The notes under the pieces: model-generated
The model's database searches: none
Told to the model about the DNA's origin: nothing
Seen by the model: the letters and a program-made list of their open reading frames with translations, nothing else
Translations under genes and position numbers: made by a program
Shown here: positions 39,905 through 49,429 of the stretch, piece after piece
How the letters are laid out: each line of letters starts with the position of its first letter
Position numbering within the stretch: the stretch's first letter is position 1
From: Natroniella sulfidigena
GTDB lineage: Bacteria; Bacillota; Halanaerobiia; Halobacteroidales; Halobacteroidaceae
NCBI RefSeq assembly: GCF_023223645.1
Contig: NZ_JALKBY010000005.1
Location: 62,001 to 126,000, forward strand
Direction of reading: 5' to 3'
DNA length: 64,000 nt

Positions 39905-40990
39905 TTAAGTAGCAATTCCTAACCGTCTGATTCTAGAGTTGATATCAACCTCTATCTCTGCTCTACTAAAATCTTGTCTCCACTCATCGGGATCAAATAA
40001 GTCGAAACGTTTGGCCCGTGTGATTTGACCTAAGCCTATAGGATCGCTCTTTAATTCTTGTAAAGTATCAAATAAAAGGTAGATTTCTCTTTTTAAATTT
40101 GAGTTTAACTCCTCTTCTAATCTTTCAATAGTCGAAGGGCTATCAATCAATCGTCTAAAGTTGGTATCTTCATCAATATCAACATCTAAGGTCAATTCAA
40201 TCTGGAATTTAAGTCGACCATCTTTTGAGCTAGGCTCGATCTTAGCTCTATTATTTTGGATATAATAGTTGACAATCTCATCTTCAACCTTGATTTCGAT
40301 TTCTCCTTTAAGACCTTTTTCTTTAACCAGTGTCAAAGCCCGTACCTCTTTTTCACTTAATTGACCAACCATTCGATCGTTTTGAAAGATACCTGCCCCT
40401 TTAACTTCCATATCATCTGTCCCATATTTAAGTAAGGGGATGATCGGATCAACTCCTGTAGTCAGCAGTGAAATAAAGAAATCATTTAATGTTGTCTCTA
40501 GTAAGATTAGATCATCAGTGCCTCCATTAAATAGCAACTCTAAATATTCGCCGATATCATTAGTAGGAGCAACCTCAATATCAATAATTTCGTCAGCTCT
40601 GCCAGGAGTAATTGCAAATAATGTACTACCTGGTATAACTGGATCCCTTAAAAAAGTATCAAGGTGAGGCTTAAGTCCTTCTTGAGCTACGGCTTCACTA
40701 AAGATTGCTATTCTTAACAGTGCTAATGAGATCTTACCCATGACTCTAGGTTGTAGATCTTTAAATCCAGAATAAAAAGAAGGACCACTGAATCTGAAAT
40801 TACTAACATCTTCAGGGGCTTCCTCCTTCAAAACAGGAATTTTGGTTGAAAAGCGATAAACATCATCAGCTTTCTGGTCAAATGTAATATAGGTTGGAAA
40901 CCTTGTCCGATCTATCTCGCTAACATCCCAACAGCCTACTATTAGCATTAGAATTAAAAGTAAGGTTATGATTTTGATTTTATTTTGCAT
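39905..40990 (-). CDS. Spore germination lipoprotein, GerAC type
   Basis: A 361-residue Ger(x)C family lipoprotein. The signal peptide ends in the lipobox LIVGC with Cys20, followed by WDVSEIDRTRFPTYITFD, typical of the family; VVNYYIQNN-like and ELKSDPIGLGQITR regions occur near the C-terminus. It is anchored by Lgt-dependent lipid on the outer face of the spore inner membrane. AAAGGAAG eight bases before ATG 40990 sets the start. Confidence 0.93.
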   Translation of the reverse strand: MQNKIKIITLLLILMLIVGCWDVSEIDRTRFPTYITFDQKADDVYRFSTKIPVLKEEAPEDVSNFRFSGPSFYSGFKDLQPRVMGKISLALLRIAIFSEAVAQEGLKPHLDTFLRDPVIPGSTLFAITPGRADEIIDIEVAPTNDIGEYLELLFNGGTDDLILLETTLNDFFISLLTTGVDPIIPLLKYGTDDMEVKGAGIFQNDRMVGQLSEKEVRALTLVKEKGLKGEIEIKVEDEIVNYYIQNNRAKIEPSSKDGRLKFQIELTLDVDIDEDTNFRRLIDSPSTIERLEEELNSNLKREIYLLFDTLQELKSDPIGLGQITRAKRFDLFDPDEWRQDFSRAEIEVDINSRIRRLGIAT

Positions 40991-41025
40991 AGACAAATCT
41001 TCCTTTCATACTAACTGGTAGTGGA

Positions 41026-42579
41026 TCATTCTTTGTCAGGTTGCCTTTTTTTCTGTTGAGTAGGAGTCGATTCAGGTCTTTTACCCATAAACTTAAGAGG
41101 GAATTTGATGAAACTATCCTTTAGATCAGTCAGCTTAATTGGAGCAAAGGGAGCAAAATAGGGTACTCCAAGGCTTTCTAAGCTACAAAGATGGATCAAG
41201 ATCAAAAGCCATCCAATCATTAAACCATAGGTACTAAATACAGCAGCCAATAACATCATTGAAAATCTCAATAACCTAAGTGGGATTGTTGCAGAGTAGC
41301 TAGGAATAACAAAAGAAGCGATTGCTGTTAGGGCAACCACAATTACCATCGGAGGACTGACCAGCCCTGCATCTACTGCAGCTTCTCCTAAGATTAAACC
41401 ACCTACAATTCCAATCGTCTGTCCAATTGGCCCGGGCAATCTAATCCCTGCTTCCCGTAAAAACTCTAAGCTTATCTCCATAATAAATGCTTCCAAAACT
41501 GAAGGAAAAGGAACCCCTTCCCTTGCTGTAGCAAGCGATAATGCTAGCTCTCTCGGTAAAAGCTCATGGTGGAAAGAAACCAAAGAGATATAGATCGCAG
41601 GAAGACTGATTGTTATAAAAGTAGCAGCTACTCGAAAGAGTCGCAATAAACTAGCAATATAAAAGTGATCATAATAATCCTCAGGTGATTGAAGAAATTG
41701 AATAAAGGTTGTTGGCATAATACTGGCAAAAGGTGATCCATCCAATAATAAGACTACCTTTCCCTCTAACAGATTAGCTAATGCTTTATCAGGGCGTTCT
41801 GTCGTCTGAAATTGTGGGAAAGGTGATGCCCAGTTATCTCGAAAAGATTGATTGATATAGCCGATTTCTAAGACTCCATCAATCTCAATACTCTCCAATC
41901 TATCCCTGACTTTTTTAATTATATCTTGATCTACTATGTCATCAATATAGATGATAGCTAGATCGGTTTTGGTTCGTTCTCCAATCTGTTTAATATCGAT
42001 CATCAGATTATTATCTTTTATTCTTCTCCTAATCAAAGAGATATTGGTTGATAAAGGTTCAATAAATGATTCTTGAGGGCCTCTAGTAACAGCTTCTATC
42101 TGTGGAGTTTGTACCTCTCTTTTTTCTAATTCTTTAATCCCTAAAATAAAGGTTTTAGGGATTCCTTCAATGAATAAGATAACATCCCCACTAAGAAGTT
42201 GTTCAAGTGCTTTAGTTAAAGATTGAGTAGTTTCAAGCTCTCCAATTGGAATAGTTGAATTGATCAGGGTATCATTGATCTCTTTTTTAATTGTTCTATT
42301 ACTACAATCAAGTTCCAAGTCAAACATCAATGATCTTAAAACCTCTTTTTGTAAGATATCTGCATTAATAAGCTCATTAAAATAGATTATCTCAGCATCA
42401 ATTTCTTTCTTTTGGCCAATATGAAAGCTTCTAAAGACTAGATCACTACTAGGAGCTAAGTTATCCTTAAGATAATCAATATTAGCTTCAAGGTTACTGC
42501 TGACTTTTTCTTCTGCTTCAAGGTCTAAGCGGTTTATAAAATTATTTGATTTAAAAAAATCTTTTATTTTATCCCACAT
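41026..42579 (-). CDS. Spore germination protein, GerAA type
   Basis: A 517-residue GerAA family protein: a large cytosolic N-terminal domain (about 1-290, with RGPQESFIEPLSTNISLIRRRIK and DIVDQDIIKKVRDRL), then a conserved membrane region starting LLLDGSPFASIMPTTF and including PAIYISLVSFHHELLPRELALSLATAREGVPFPSVLEA and GxIGGLILGEAAV-like sequence. Recent structural work treats this subunit as the ion channel of the germinant receptor. It is the first gene of the ger operon. Confidence 0.93.
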   Translation of the reverse strand: MWDKIKDFFKSNNFINRLDLEAEEKVSSNLEANIDYLKDNLAPSSDLVFRSFHIGQKKEIDAEIIYFNELINADILQKEVLRSLMFDLELDCSNRTIKKEINDTLINSTIPIGELETTQSLTKALEQLLSGDVILFIEGIPKTFILGIKELEKREVQTPQIEAVTRGPQESFIEPLSTNISLIRRRIKDNNLMIDIKQIGERTKTDLAIIYIDDIVDQDIIKKVRDRLESIEIDGVLEIGYINQSFRDNWASPFPQFQTTERPDKALANLLEGKVVLLLDGSPFASIMPTTFIQFLQSPEDYYDHFYIASLLRLFRVAATFITISLPAIYISLVSFHHELLPRELALSLATAREGVPFPSVLEAFIMEISLEFLREAGIRLPGPIGQTIGIVGGLILGEAAVDAGLVSPPMVIVVALTAIASFVIPSYSATIPLRLLRFSMMLLAAVFSTYGLMIGWLLILIHLCSLESLGVPYFAPFAPIKLTDLKDSFIKFPLKFMGKRPESTPTQQKKRQPDKE

Positions 42580-42682
42580 GTGTAATTACCTTTCTATAAG
42601 TACTTATTTTTCTAGCTAGTTAATAGTATATACTATTGGGACAATTTTAAACGCCCTATCTTGGAATTATATTACAATGTTA

Positions 42683-42797
42683 TGTAACAATTGAGAGTTG
42701 ATAATTGATAATTGAGAGTTGAAGATCAAGCCCATAAGTTCAAAGTTTTTGAAGGTTTTTAACTACCAATTTTAAACTATCAATTATCAATTGAAGT
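42683..42797. repeat. Heptamer-armed inverted repeat between gerAA and a divergent gene
   Basis: The left arm is AATTGAG-AGTTGAT-AATTGAT-AATTGAG-type heptamers (42690-42722). The right arm is AACTATCAATTATCAATTGAAG (42773-42794) plus TTTTAAC-like units, complementary to the left. The centre is AAGCCCATAAGTTC. It is the same family as the pur-gap elements. The remaining gap to 42872 contains only AT-rich sequence. Confidence 0.65.
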
Positions 42798-42872
42798 TAC
42801 GCTTTATATCAATTAGCCAAGGTTTTTGTTTAAGATCAATTTAGTAGGGTACTTTAATAATAAGGAGGCAAG

Positions 42873-43331
42873 ATGTTAATGACATTTAATACTGATCAAT
42901 TTGACAAGCAAGGAGAGAAGATTGATTGTAAAGAAGCAGTTAATTTTTTAAATAGCTTAACTACTTTAGAGCAAGGGCTCTTATTTGATTGTGTTGTACC
43001 AGGGATTAGAAGTGAAGATTATCCCTGTGGAATCTCTAAACCGATTCCATTCTTAAGGGCAGTTAGCTATCAAGAGAAGTTGATGTTGATTATAGTTGAA
43101 TATCAACTATATCTTGATCAATCCGATCAAGGACAAGAGTTAGCTTTAGAGATTCCTCACAATGAGCTTGAAATTTATAAAACTGAAGATTCTTTGAACT
43201 TGTTTACTAAAGCTGGAGAGCAATTACAGATTAAATTACATAGTACATTTGATTTTGCTTACCAGCTTAAAACAGATATTTCATTACCGACATATCCCCT
43301 ATTAGATTGGTTAGCAAGTCCCTTTATTTAA
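42873..43331 (+). CDS. Hypothetical protein
   Basis: A 152-residue soluble protein with an AAGGAGGCAAG ribosome site (an ATG two codons later at 42879 is also possible). It is acidic, predicted mixed alpha/beta, with fragments such as LLFDCVVPGIRSEDYPCGISKPIPFL and SLPTYPLLDWLASPFI. I recognise no family motif. It is preceded by the repeat element and followed by the nadE promoter. Confidence 0.7.
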   Translation: MLMTFNTDQFDKQGEKIDCKEAVNFLNSLTTLEQGLLFDCVVPGIRSEDYPCGISKPIPFLRAVSYQEKLMLIIVEYQLYLDQSDQGQELALEIPHNELEIYKTEDSLNLFTKAGEQLQIKLHSTFDFAYQLKTDISLPTYPLLDWLASPFI

Positions 43332-43419
43332 TCTGATTATACTTAAAATAACAAACTGCTTATGATATAATTGACTCAGGCTAAAAATTAAAGGTTATAG
43401 TTTGTTTTGGAGGGATAAT

Positions 43420-44151
43420 ATGATAAATAGGAATTATACCAAACTAGAAGGGCAATTAGTAGATTGGATTCGAGAGCGAGTAGAAGAGGCAGGTTGTCAG
43501 GGTACTGTAGTTGGTTTGAGTGGAGGAATTGATTCAGCAGTAACTGCAGTATTATGCCAACAGGCCTTTCCAGAAAATAATTTAGGTTTGATCTTACCTT
43601 GCTATAGTGATCCTCAAGATGCTGAAGATGCTAAGAAGTTAGCAGGTGAATTTGAGATTAATTATCAAGTCTTTGATTTAGCAGCTACATTTGATCAATT
43701 ATTAACGACGGTTGAAGGGGAGCAAGAGGTAACTAAGGATATGGCTGTAGCTAATATTAAGCCACGCTTGCGAATGACAACCCTTTATTATTATGCTAGT
43801 AAGAGAAATAGTTTAGTAGTAGGTACTGATAATCGTAGTGAATTGAAGATTGGTTATTTTACAAAGCATGGAGATGGAGGGGTTGATATCGCTCCTTTAG
43901 GTAATTTAGTCAAATTAGAAGTGCGGGAATTGGCCAAAGAACTAGGAGTTCCTAAAGAAATTATTAGCAAGCCACCTTCTGCAGGATTATGGTCAGGTCA
44001 GACTGACGAAGAGGAACTAGGTATCAGTTACGAACAATTGGATAATTATATCTTGACAGGAGAAGCTGAAGCAGAGGTAAAAGAAAAAGTAGAACGGTTA
44101 GCAGTTCAGAATAAGCATAAATTACAAGCACCTCCGATTCCTAAATTTTAG
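43420..44151 (+). CDS. nadE: Ammonia-dependent NAD synthetase
   Basis: NadE amidates nicotinic acid adenine dinucleotide to NAD with ATP and ammonia. The 243-residue form lacks a glutaminase domain. The P-loop VVGLSGGIDSAVTAVL lies near 30, then VGTDNRSELKIGYFTKHGDGGVDIAPLGNLVKLEVRELAKELGVP and PSAGLWSGQTDEEELG, all typical. ATG 43420 follows TGGAGGGATA. An extended -10 (TGATATAAT, 43363-43371) lies about 50 bases upstream. Confidence 0.95.
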   Translation: MINRNYTKLEGQLVDWIRERVEEAGCQGTVVGLSGGIDSAVTAVLCQQAFPENNLGLILPCYSDPQDAEDAKKLAGEFEINYQVFDLAATFDQLLTTVEGEQEVTKDMAVANIKPRLRMTTLYYYASKRNSLVVGTDNRSELKIGYFTKHGDGGVDIAPLGNLVKLEVRELAKELGVPKEIISKPPSAGLWSGQTDEEELGISYEQLDNYILTGEAEAEVKEKVERLAVQNKHKLQAPPIPKF

Positions 44152-44216
44152 TTACTTTTTATTTAGGAAAGACTATGATATAATGAATTTCATAATCTAA
44201 AATTGGGGGGCTGAGA

Positions 44217-44984
44217 ATGGCAAGCAAAATAGTACAATCTGTAGATAGAGCTTTAGATATTTTAGAAATTTTGGTTGAGGTACAACGACCTATTACATTA
44301 AGTGAAATTAGTAAGAAAGCTGAGCTAAATATCAGTACAGCTCATCGTTTATTGAATACATTGGTAATGCGAGGATTTGCTGCTCAAGAAGAGAGTGGTA
44401 AATATAAACTAGGTTTGCATTTATTTGAGATAGCAGGTACTCTAGAAAATTCGATGGATCTAAAGACGGTAGTTAAACCTTACTTAGAAGAGATTGTAGA
44501 AGAATGTAATGAAACAGTTAATTTGGTTATTTTAGATCAGGGTGAAGTCTTATACGTAGATCAGGTAGAATCTACTAATATGATTAGGATGTTTGCTAAT
44601 GTTGGCAGTAGAGGGCCAGCTCATTCACTAGGAGCAGGAAAAGTATTATTAGCTTACTTAGGTGAGGAGCAATTAGAGCAAGTATTAGATCAAATTGAGT
44701 TAACCGAATTTACTGCTAATACAATTACTGATCCTACTGAGTTGAAAGAAGAGTTGATTAAGATTAGAAAGCAAGGTTATGCTATTGACTTTGAAGAGAT
44801 GGAAGAAGGGGTTCGCTGTGTAGCTGCTCCAATTAGGGATAGTAACGAGAAGGTAGTGGCTGCAATTAGTGTTTCTGGTCCTAATATTAGAATTACAGAA
44901 GAGGTTCTATATGAGGAAATGGTTCCGTTGGTTACAGCTAAGGCTGAAGAAATATCTAATAAATTAGCCAATCTAGGTTTATAA
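44217..44984 (+). CDS. IclR-family transcriptional regulator
   Basis: A 255-residue IclR protein: an N-terminal winged helix (VQSVDRALDILEILVEVQRPITLSEISKKAELNISTAHRLLNTLVMRGF) and a C-terminal effector domain (VDQVESTNMIRMFANVGSRGPAHSLGAGKVLLAYL and EEMEEGVRCVAAPI). It is about as long as, and clearly related to, the IclR regulator at 50954. It lies 63 bases before the HPr-fused sigma-54 activator. An extended -10 (TGATATAAT) at 44176-44184 gives it a promoter. Target genes are unknown. Confidence 0.92.
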   Translation: MASKIVQSVDRALDILEILVEVQRPITLSEISKKAELNISTAHRLLNTLVMRGFAAQEESGKYKLGLHLFEIAGTLENSMDLKTVVKPYLEEIVEECNETVNLVILDQGEVLYVDQVESTNMIRMFANVGSRGPAHSLGAGKVLLAYLGEEQLEQVLDQIELTEFTANTITDPTELKEELIKIRKQGYAIDFEEMEEGVRCVAAPIRDSNEKVVAAISVSGPNIRITEEVLYEEMVPLVTAKAEEISNKLANLGL

Positions 44985-45047
44985 GTCATTCAACTTTAAA
45001 ATCAGATTTATATTAAATTTGGATGACTATAATAGAGGGGGAGAAAA

Positions 45048-47075
45048 ATGGAAGTAAAGGAATGGATGGTTTTTCAACATCAGAAAGGCCTCCATGCTCG
45101 GATAGCAGCTATAATTGTCAGAGAAGCAACAAAGATTCAGAATAAATATCAAGATAAACTATTTATTGGTAAAGATGAAACCAAGCTTCTTCCTGCTAGT
45201 AGCTTAATCTCATTGACTTCCTCAAATATTAGATATCAAGATCAAATGTTAGTAGTAAGTAAAGGCTCTAATGCTCCAGAGTCTTTAGCTGAATTCATGC
45301 AATTTTTAGCAGGTGAGTTTAATTTAGAGGGTAAACAGGTACAAGATGAAGTAGATCAACTCTTGCAGCAGACTACTTTAACTGTAGAAAAGGTATTTAA
45401 TAATATTGCTAATGGAGTAATTATTGTTGATCATAAAGGGAGAATAACAACTTTTAATCGGGCAGCAGAAGAGATTACTGGTTTATCTAGCCAGCAAGTA
45501 ATGGGGGAAGATATAACTGATATTATCCCAAACTCTAGGTTGAAAGAGGTTATTCAAGCTGCAACGCCTGAACTTGGTAGGCGTCTAGAGATCAATCAGG
45601 CTATAATTATAACCAATAGAACACCAATTATCGTTAATGGACAGGTGGTAGGTGGGATTGCTGTTTTTCAGGATGTTTCTACACTGGAAAAGTTATCTGG
45701 AGAATTAAGAGAGGTAAAGGCCTTAAAAGAGCGGCTTGATCTGATTTTAGAATCGGTTCAAGATGGTATCTGTGTGATTAATCAAGTTGGTAAGATTGAT
45801 TATGTTAATCCAAGCTATGCGGAATTAATTGGAATAGAGCAACAAGAGATTGTTGGTTGTTCAATCCAAGAGATTAGTGATAGTCAAGCTTATCAGCAGG
45901 TATTAGAGACAGGTCAGGGGGTCTTTGGAGTTGTAACTGAAAAAGATGATGGTTTAGTTATTATTTCTAATATCTATCCATTGCAGGTTGATGGAGAGGT
46001 TGAAGGGGTAGTAGTAGTTGCTAAAAAGAAGACTGAAGTAGAGAAATTAGCTAATAGATTAAATGAGTTATCAGCTAAAGCGGAATACTTAGAGCAGGAG
46101 TTAAAGCGGGAGCGGGGAGTAGATAAATCCTTCCAAAGAATTGTCGGGAATAGTGGTGTTTTAAAGGAGGCGTTGGTTAGGGCAACTAAGGCAGCAGAAA
46201 CGACTTCGACCGTTTTGATCAGAGGAGAGAGTGGAACTGGTAAGGAGTTAGTTGCAGAGGCGATTCATTATGCTAGTGCCCGTAAGGATGGGCCTTTTAT
46301 CCGGGTTAATTGTGCTGCTATACCCCCTAATTTGATTGAAAGTGAGTTGTTTGGTCATAGGCAAGGTGCTTTTACAGGAGCAGTTAATAATAAGATCGGT
46401 AAGTTCGAATTGGCAGATGGTGGGACGATTTTTTTGGATGAGATAGGGGAGTTACCGGTTGAATTACAGGTTAAATTATTGCGTGTCTTACAGGAGCGAA
46501 GTTTTGAGCGGGTTGGTGGAGTAGAAACTATTGAGGTTGATATCAGAATTATTACTGCGACTAATCGTGATTTAGAGCAGATGATGGAAGAAGGAGAGTT
46601 TAGAGAAGATTTATATTATCGTTTAAATGTAATTCCAATCGTTTTACCAGCGCTGCGGGAGCGAAAAGAGGATATCCCTTTATTGGCTGAACATTTTTTG
46701 ACTAAGCTAGCAGCTAAGTTGGACCAGAAGGTTGATAGTATTTCTCAAGCTGCTTTGCAGTTGTTAGCTGAATATTGTTGGCCCGGAAATGTAAGGGAGT
46801 TACAGAATATAATTGAGCGGGCAATCAACTTTACAGAAACAGCTCAAATTACAGTAGATAATCTACCAGATTACTTAAAACAAGGTTATCAAGGGGCTGA
46901 TGCTTTAGTCAGTTTACAAGCAGATGGAGAAGTAGCTACTTGGCAAGATTATGAAAAAGAGGTTATTAAGTTGGCTTTAGAGAAGCATCATAGCTTTAAT
47001 GCTGCTGGTAAGGCGTTAGGTATTACCCATAAGACCGTTGCTGCTAAGGCTAGAAAGTATGGCTTAGTTGATTGA
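45048..47075 (+). CDS. Sigma-54 activator with N-terminal HPr-like domain and two PAS domains
   Basis: A 675-residue enhancer-binding protein of unusual architecture. Residues 1-88 form an HPr-like domain with the phosphorylatable His in [13 protein letters not shown] (His16) and a Ser46-like residue in LPASSLISL (Ser52). Two PAS domains follow (about 115-220 and 228-325), then a short coiled coil, the AAA+ core ([15 protein letters not shown], loop [16 protein letters not shown] that contacts sigma-54, [13 protein letters not shown], arginine finger region) and a C-terminal Fis-type HTH ([22 protein letters not shown]). A strong terminator separates it from ptsH-ptsI, whose sigma-54 promoter it probably activates, with PTS phosphorylation of His16 as a possible signal. 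Confidence 0.9.
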   Translation: MEVKEWMVFQHQKGLHARIAAIIVREATKIQNKYQDKLFIGKDETKLLPASSLISLTSSNIRYQDQMLVVSKGSNAPESLAEFMQFLAGEFNLEGKQVQDEVDQLLQQTTLTVEKVFNNIANGVIIVDHKGRITTFNRAAEEITGLSSQQVMGEDITDIIPNSRLKEVIQAATPELGRRLEINQAIIITNRTPIIVNGQVVGGIAVFQDVSTLEKLSGELREVKALKERLDLILESVQDGICVINQVGKIDYVNPSYAELIGIEQQEIVGCSIQEISDSQAYQQVLETGQGVFGVVTEKDDGLVIISNIYPLQVDGEVEGVVVVAKKKTEVEKLANRLNELSAKAEYLEQELKRERGVDKSFQRIVGNSGVLKEALVRATKAAETTSTVLIRGESGTGKELVAEAIHYASARKDGPFIRVNCAAIPPNLIESELFGHRQGAFTGAVNNKIGKFELADGGTIFLDEIGELPVELQVKLLRVLQERSFERVGGVETIEVDIRIITATNRDLEQMMEEGEFREDLYYRLNVIPIVLPALRERKEDIPLLAEHFLTKLAAKLDQKVDSISQAALQLLAEYCWPGNVRELQNIIERAINFTETAQITVDNLPDYLKQGYQGADALVSLQADGEVATWQDYEKEVIKLALEKHHSFNAAGKALGITHKTVAAKARKYGLVD

Positions 47076-47081
47076 CCTGAT

Positions 47082-47132
47082 AAAAAAGAACAACCACTTG
47101 GTAAAAAGTATCAAGTGGTTGTTCTTTTTTTC
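47082..47132 (+). terminator. Terminator of the sigma-54 activator gene
   Basis: A 19-base arm (AAAAAAGAACAACCACTTG) with its complement at 47112-47130, ending in a long T-run. Confidence 0.92.
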
Positions 47133-47224
47133 TTGCAAATTAGTGATGTGAGGTCTAATAATTGATAGCTTTTTTAAAAACATTACAATTAAGCTGGTAT
47201 TAGACTTTTGATCATGATTAGAAG

Positions 47225-47281
47225 CAATTAATTGAATATAACTCTTTAATTATACCCATAATAAACATAATCATTAATTAT
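47225..47281 (+). promoter_or_regulatory. Candidate upstream activator-binding dyads for ptsH
   Basis: CAATTAATTG (47225-47234) and ATAAT-CATTA-ATTAT (47267-47281) are short inverted repeats 20-75 bases upstream of the sigma-54 promoter, where enhancer sites would be expected. AT-rich dyads arise easily by chance here, so this is tentative. Confidence 0.3.
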
Positions 47282-47298
47282 TGTCTTTACAAATCAGG

Positions 47299-47316
47299 TT
47301 GGAATTTAACTTGCAT
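47299..47316 (+). promoter_or_regulatory. Sigma-54 (-24/-12) promoter of ptsH-ptsI
   Basis: TTGGAATTTAACTTGCAT: GG at 47301-47302 and GC at 47313-47314 with exactly ten bases between, and the flanking TTGG and TTGCA match the consensus. It lies 48 bases upstream of the ptsH start, between an HPr-fused sigma-54 activator and rpoN. Confidence 0.82.
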
Positions 47317-47363
47317 AATCTAAAAGTAGAAAAGACAAAATTAAAATTTATGGAGGGAATAAG

Positions 47364-47627
47364 ATGACTGAACAACAAGTTATGGTTACTAGTAGTGCTG
47401 GACTTCATGCTCGTCCTGCTTCTTTAATTGTCCAAGAGGCGAATAATTATCAATCTGAAATCAAACTGGCTAAAGATAATAATGAAGTGAATGCTAAAAG
47501 TATTATGGGAATTATGGGCTTAGGTGTCAGTCAGCAGACAGAAATTACTGTTAAGGCTGAAGGTGAGGATGAAGAGGAGGCAGTTGCTGCTGTAGTAAAG
47601 TTGATTGAAAGTGGATTTGATGAGTAA
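47364..47627 (+). CDS. ptsH: Phosphocarrier protein HPr
   Basis: HPr carries phosphate from enzyme I to sugar-specific EII components. The 87-residue protein has the active-site His in SSAGLHARPASLIVQEA (His15 type) and the regulatory Ser in NAKSIMGIMGLGV (Ser46 type), so it can be both a PTS carrier and an HPrK target. ATG follows TGGAGGGAATAAG. First gene of the ptsHI operon, behind a sigma-54 promoter, which is not the usual arrangement. Confidence 0.96.
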   Translation: MTEQQVMVTSSAGLHARPASLIVQEANNYQSEIKLAKDNNEVNAKSIMGIMGLGVSQQTEITVKAEGEDEEEAVAAVVKLIESGFDE

Positions 47628-47641
47628 GGAGAGGATATAAA

Positions 47642-49342
47642 TTGATTAAACTAACTGGAGTTGCAGCATCACCTGGGATTGCTATTGGTGAAGTATTGCT
47701 ATTAGAAGAAGAACTCTCTTATGATAAGGTTAAGGTTGAAGATATTGCAGAAGAAAAAGATAGATTAAAAGAAGCATTATTAGCTTCTAAAGAACAATTG
47801 ATAGCTATTAAGAAGAAAGTAGAAGAAGAGATGGGTAGTGACAAGGCTGAAATATTTCAAGCCCATTTAATGGTCTTAGATGATCCGGAGCTGACTTCAG
47901 CTATTGAGAATAAGCTTGAAGCTGAAGCAATTAATGTTGAAGCAGCCTTAGAGGAGGCTATTGAAGGGTTTGCTAGTATGTTTGCTAATATGGATGATGA
48001 CTATATGAAAGAGCGGGCCAGCGATATTCGAGATGTTGGTGATCGGATTTTACGAAATTTATTGGGGGTTGAAGCTCAATCTTTGGCTCAACTAGAACGG
48101 GAAGTTATTCTGATTGCTGATGACTTGACTCCATCTGATACAGCCCAAGTTGATAAGGAGCAAGTCTTAGGATTTGCTACTAAGATTGGAGGACGAACTT
48201 CTCATACTGCGATTATGGCTCGCTCATTAGGGATTCCAGCTGTTGTAGGGGCTAAAGAGATTTTAGAGGCTGTAGAGACAGGAACTACTGTGATAGTCGA
48301 TGGGATTGCTGGAGTTGTAATTGTTGATCCTACTGAGGAGCAACTAACAGAGTATCAACAAAAATTAGCAGATTATCAGAAGCGACAAGAGAAGTTAGCT
48401 GAACTGAAAGATCTACCTGCTGAAACTGAAGATGGTCATCGGGTGGAACTTGCAGCAAATATTGGAACTCCTGCTGATGTGACCAGTGCCTTAGAAAATG
48501 GTGCTGAGGGAATTGGTCTTTATCGTAGTGAGTTTTTGTATATGGATCGTGATTCATTACCTACAGAAGAGGAGCAATTTGAGGCTTATAAGGAAGTTGC
48601 AGAAAGAATAGACGGGCCAACGGTGATTAGAACCTTGGATATTGGTGGCGATAAGGAGCTTCCCTACTTGGATTTGCCAGATGAGATGAATCCATTCCTT
48701 GGTTATCGAGCGATTAGAATCTCTTTAGAGCGGGTAGATATCTTTAAGACACAACTACGGGCAATTTTACGAGCTAGTAAATATGGACAAGTCAAGATTA
48801 TGTATCCTATGATTTCATCATTAGAAGAACTACAAGCTGCTAATCAGATTTTAGCAGAGGTTAAAGAAGATTTGACTAAGGAAGGGGTCGAATTCAATTC
48901 AGAGCTTGAAGTAGGAATGATGATTGAAGTTCCTGCTGCAGCAATGATTGCCGATTTATTGGCTAAGGAGGTTGACTTTTTCAGTATTGGAACCAATGAT
49001 TTGATCCAATATACTACTGCTACTGACCGAATGAATGAACAGGTGGCTGATCTATACCAGCCTTTCCATCCAGCAGTATTAAGGTTGATTAAACGGGTAG
49101 TTGAAGCTGCTCATAAGCATGATAGCTGGGTTGGGATGTGTGGTGAGATGGCTGGAGATAGAAGGTTGGCTCCATTTTTAGTAGGGATTGGATTGGATGA
49201 ATTTAGTATGAGTGCAGTCTCTATTGCTGAGGTTAAAGAGGTTATTAGGAGTTTAACCTTGCAGCAGGCTGAAGAAGTAGTCGATCAGGTGTTGGCCCTA
49301 TCTACTGCTAAACAAATTGAAGATCTACTAGCTAAATATTAG
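47642..49342 (+). CDS. ptsI: Phosphoenolpyruvate-protein phosphotransferase (enzyme I)
   Basis: Enzyme I autophosphorylates with PEP and passes phosphate to HPr. The 566-residue protein begins IKLTGVAASPGIAIGEVLL; the active-site His is in GGRTSHTAIMARSLGIPAVVG near 187; the PEP-binding barrel shows GIGLYRSEFLYMDRD, RTLDIGGDKELPYL, NPFLGYRAIR, FSIGTNDLIQYT and WVGMCGEMAGD. It starts with TTG 15 bases after the ptsH stop, with AGGAGAGG upstream. No EII permease gene is in the window. Confidence 0.96.
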   Translation: MIKLTGVAASPGIAIGEVLLLEEELSYDKVKVEDIAEEKDRLKEALLASKEQLIAIKKKVEEEMGSDKAEIFQAHLMVLDDPELTSAIENKLEAEAINVEAALEEAIEGFASMFANMDDDYMKERASDIRDVGDRILRNLLGVEAQSLAQLEREVILIADDLTPSDTAQVDKEQVLGFATKIGGRTSHTAIMARSLGIPAVVGAKEILEAVETGTTVIVDGIAGVVIVDPTEEQLTEYQQKLADYQKRQEKLAELKDLPAETEDGHRVELAANIGTPADVTSALENGAEGIGLYRSEFLYMDRDSLPTEEEQFEAYKEVAERIDGPTVIRTLDIGGDKELPYLDLPDEMNPFLGYRAIRISLERVDIFKTQLRAILRASKYGQVKIMYPMISSLEELQAANQILAEVKEDLTKEGVEFNSELEVGMMIEVPAAAMIADLLAKEVDFFSIGTNDLIQYTTATDRMNEQVADLYQPFHPAVLRLIKRVVEAAHKHDSWVGMCGEMAGDRRLAPFLVGIGLDEFSMSAVSIAEVKEVIRSLTLQQAEEVVDQVLALSTAKQIEDLLAKY

Positions 49343-49354
49343 TTAATTATTGGT

Positions 49355-49389
49355 AACAACTACTCAGACTTGAGTAGTTGTTTTTTTTA
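49355..49389 (+). terminator. ptsI terminator
   Basis: AACAACTACTCA (49355-49366) with TGAGTAGTTGTT (49371-49382), loop GACT, T-run to 49388. Confidence 0.92.
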
Positions 49390-49429
49390 TAGTAAACTAT
49401 AAGTAAAGAACTGAAAGAGGTGAGTAAAG

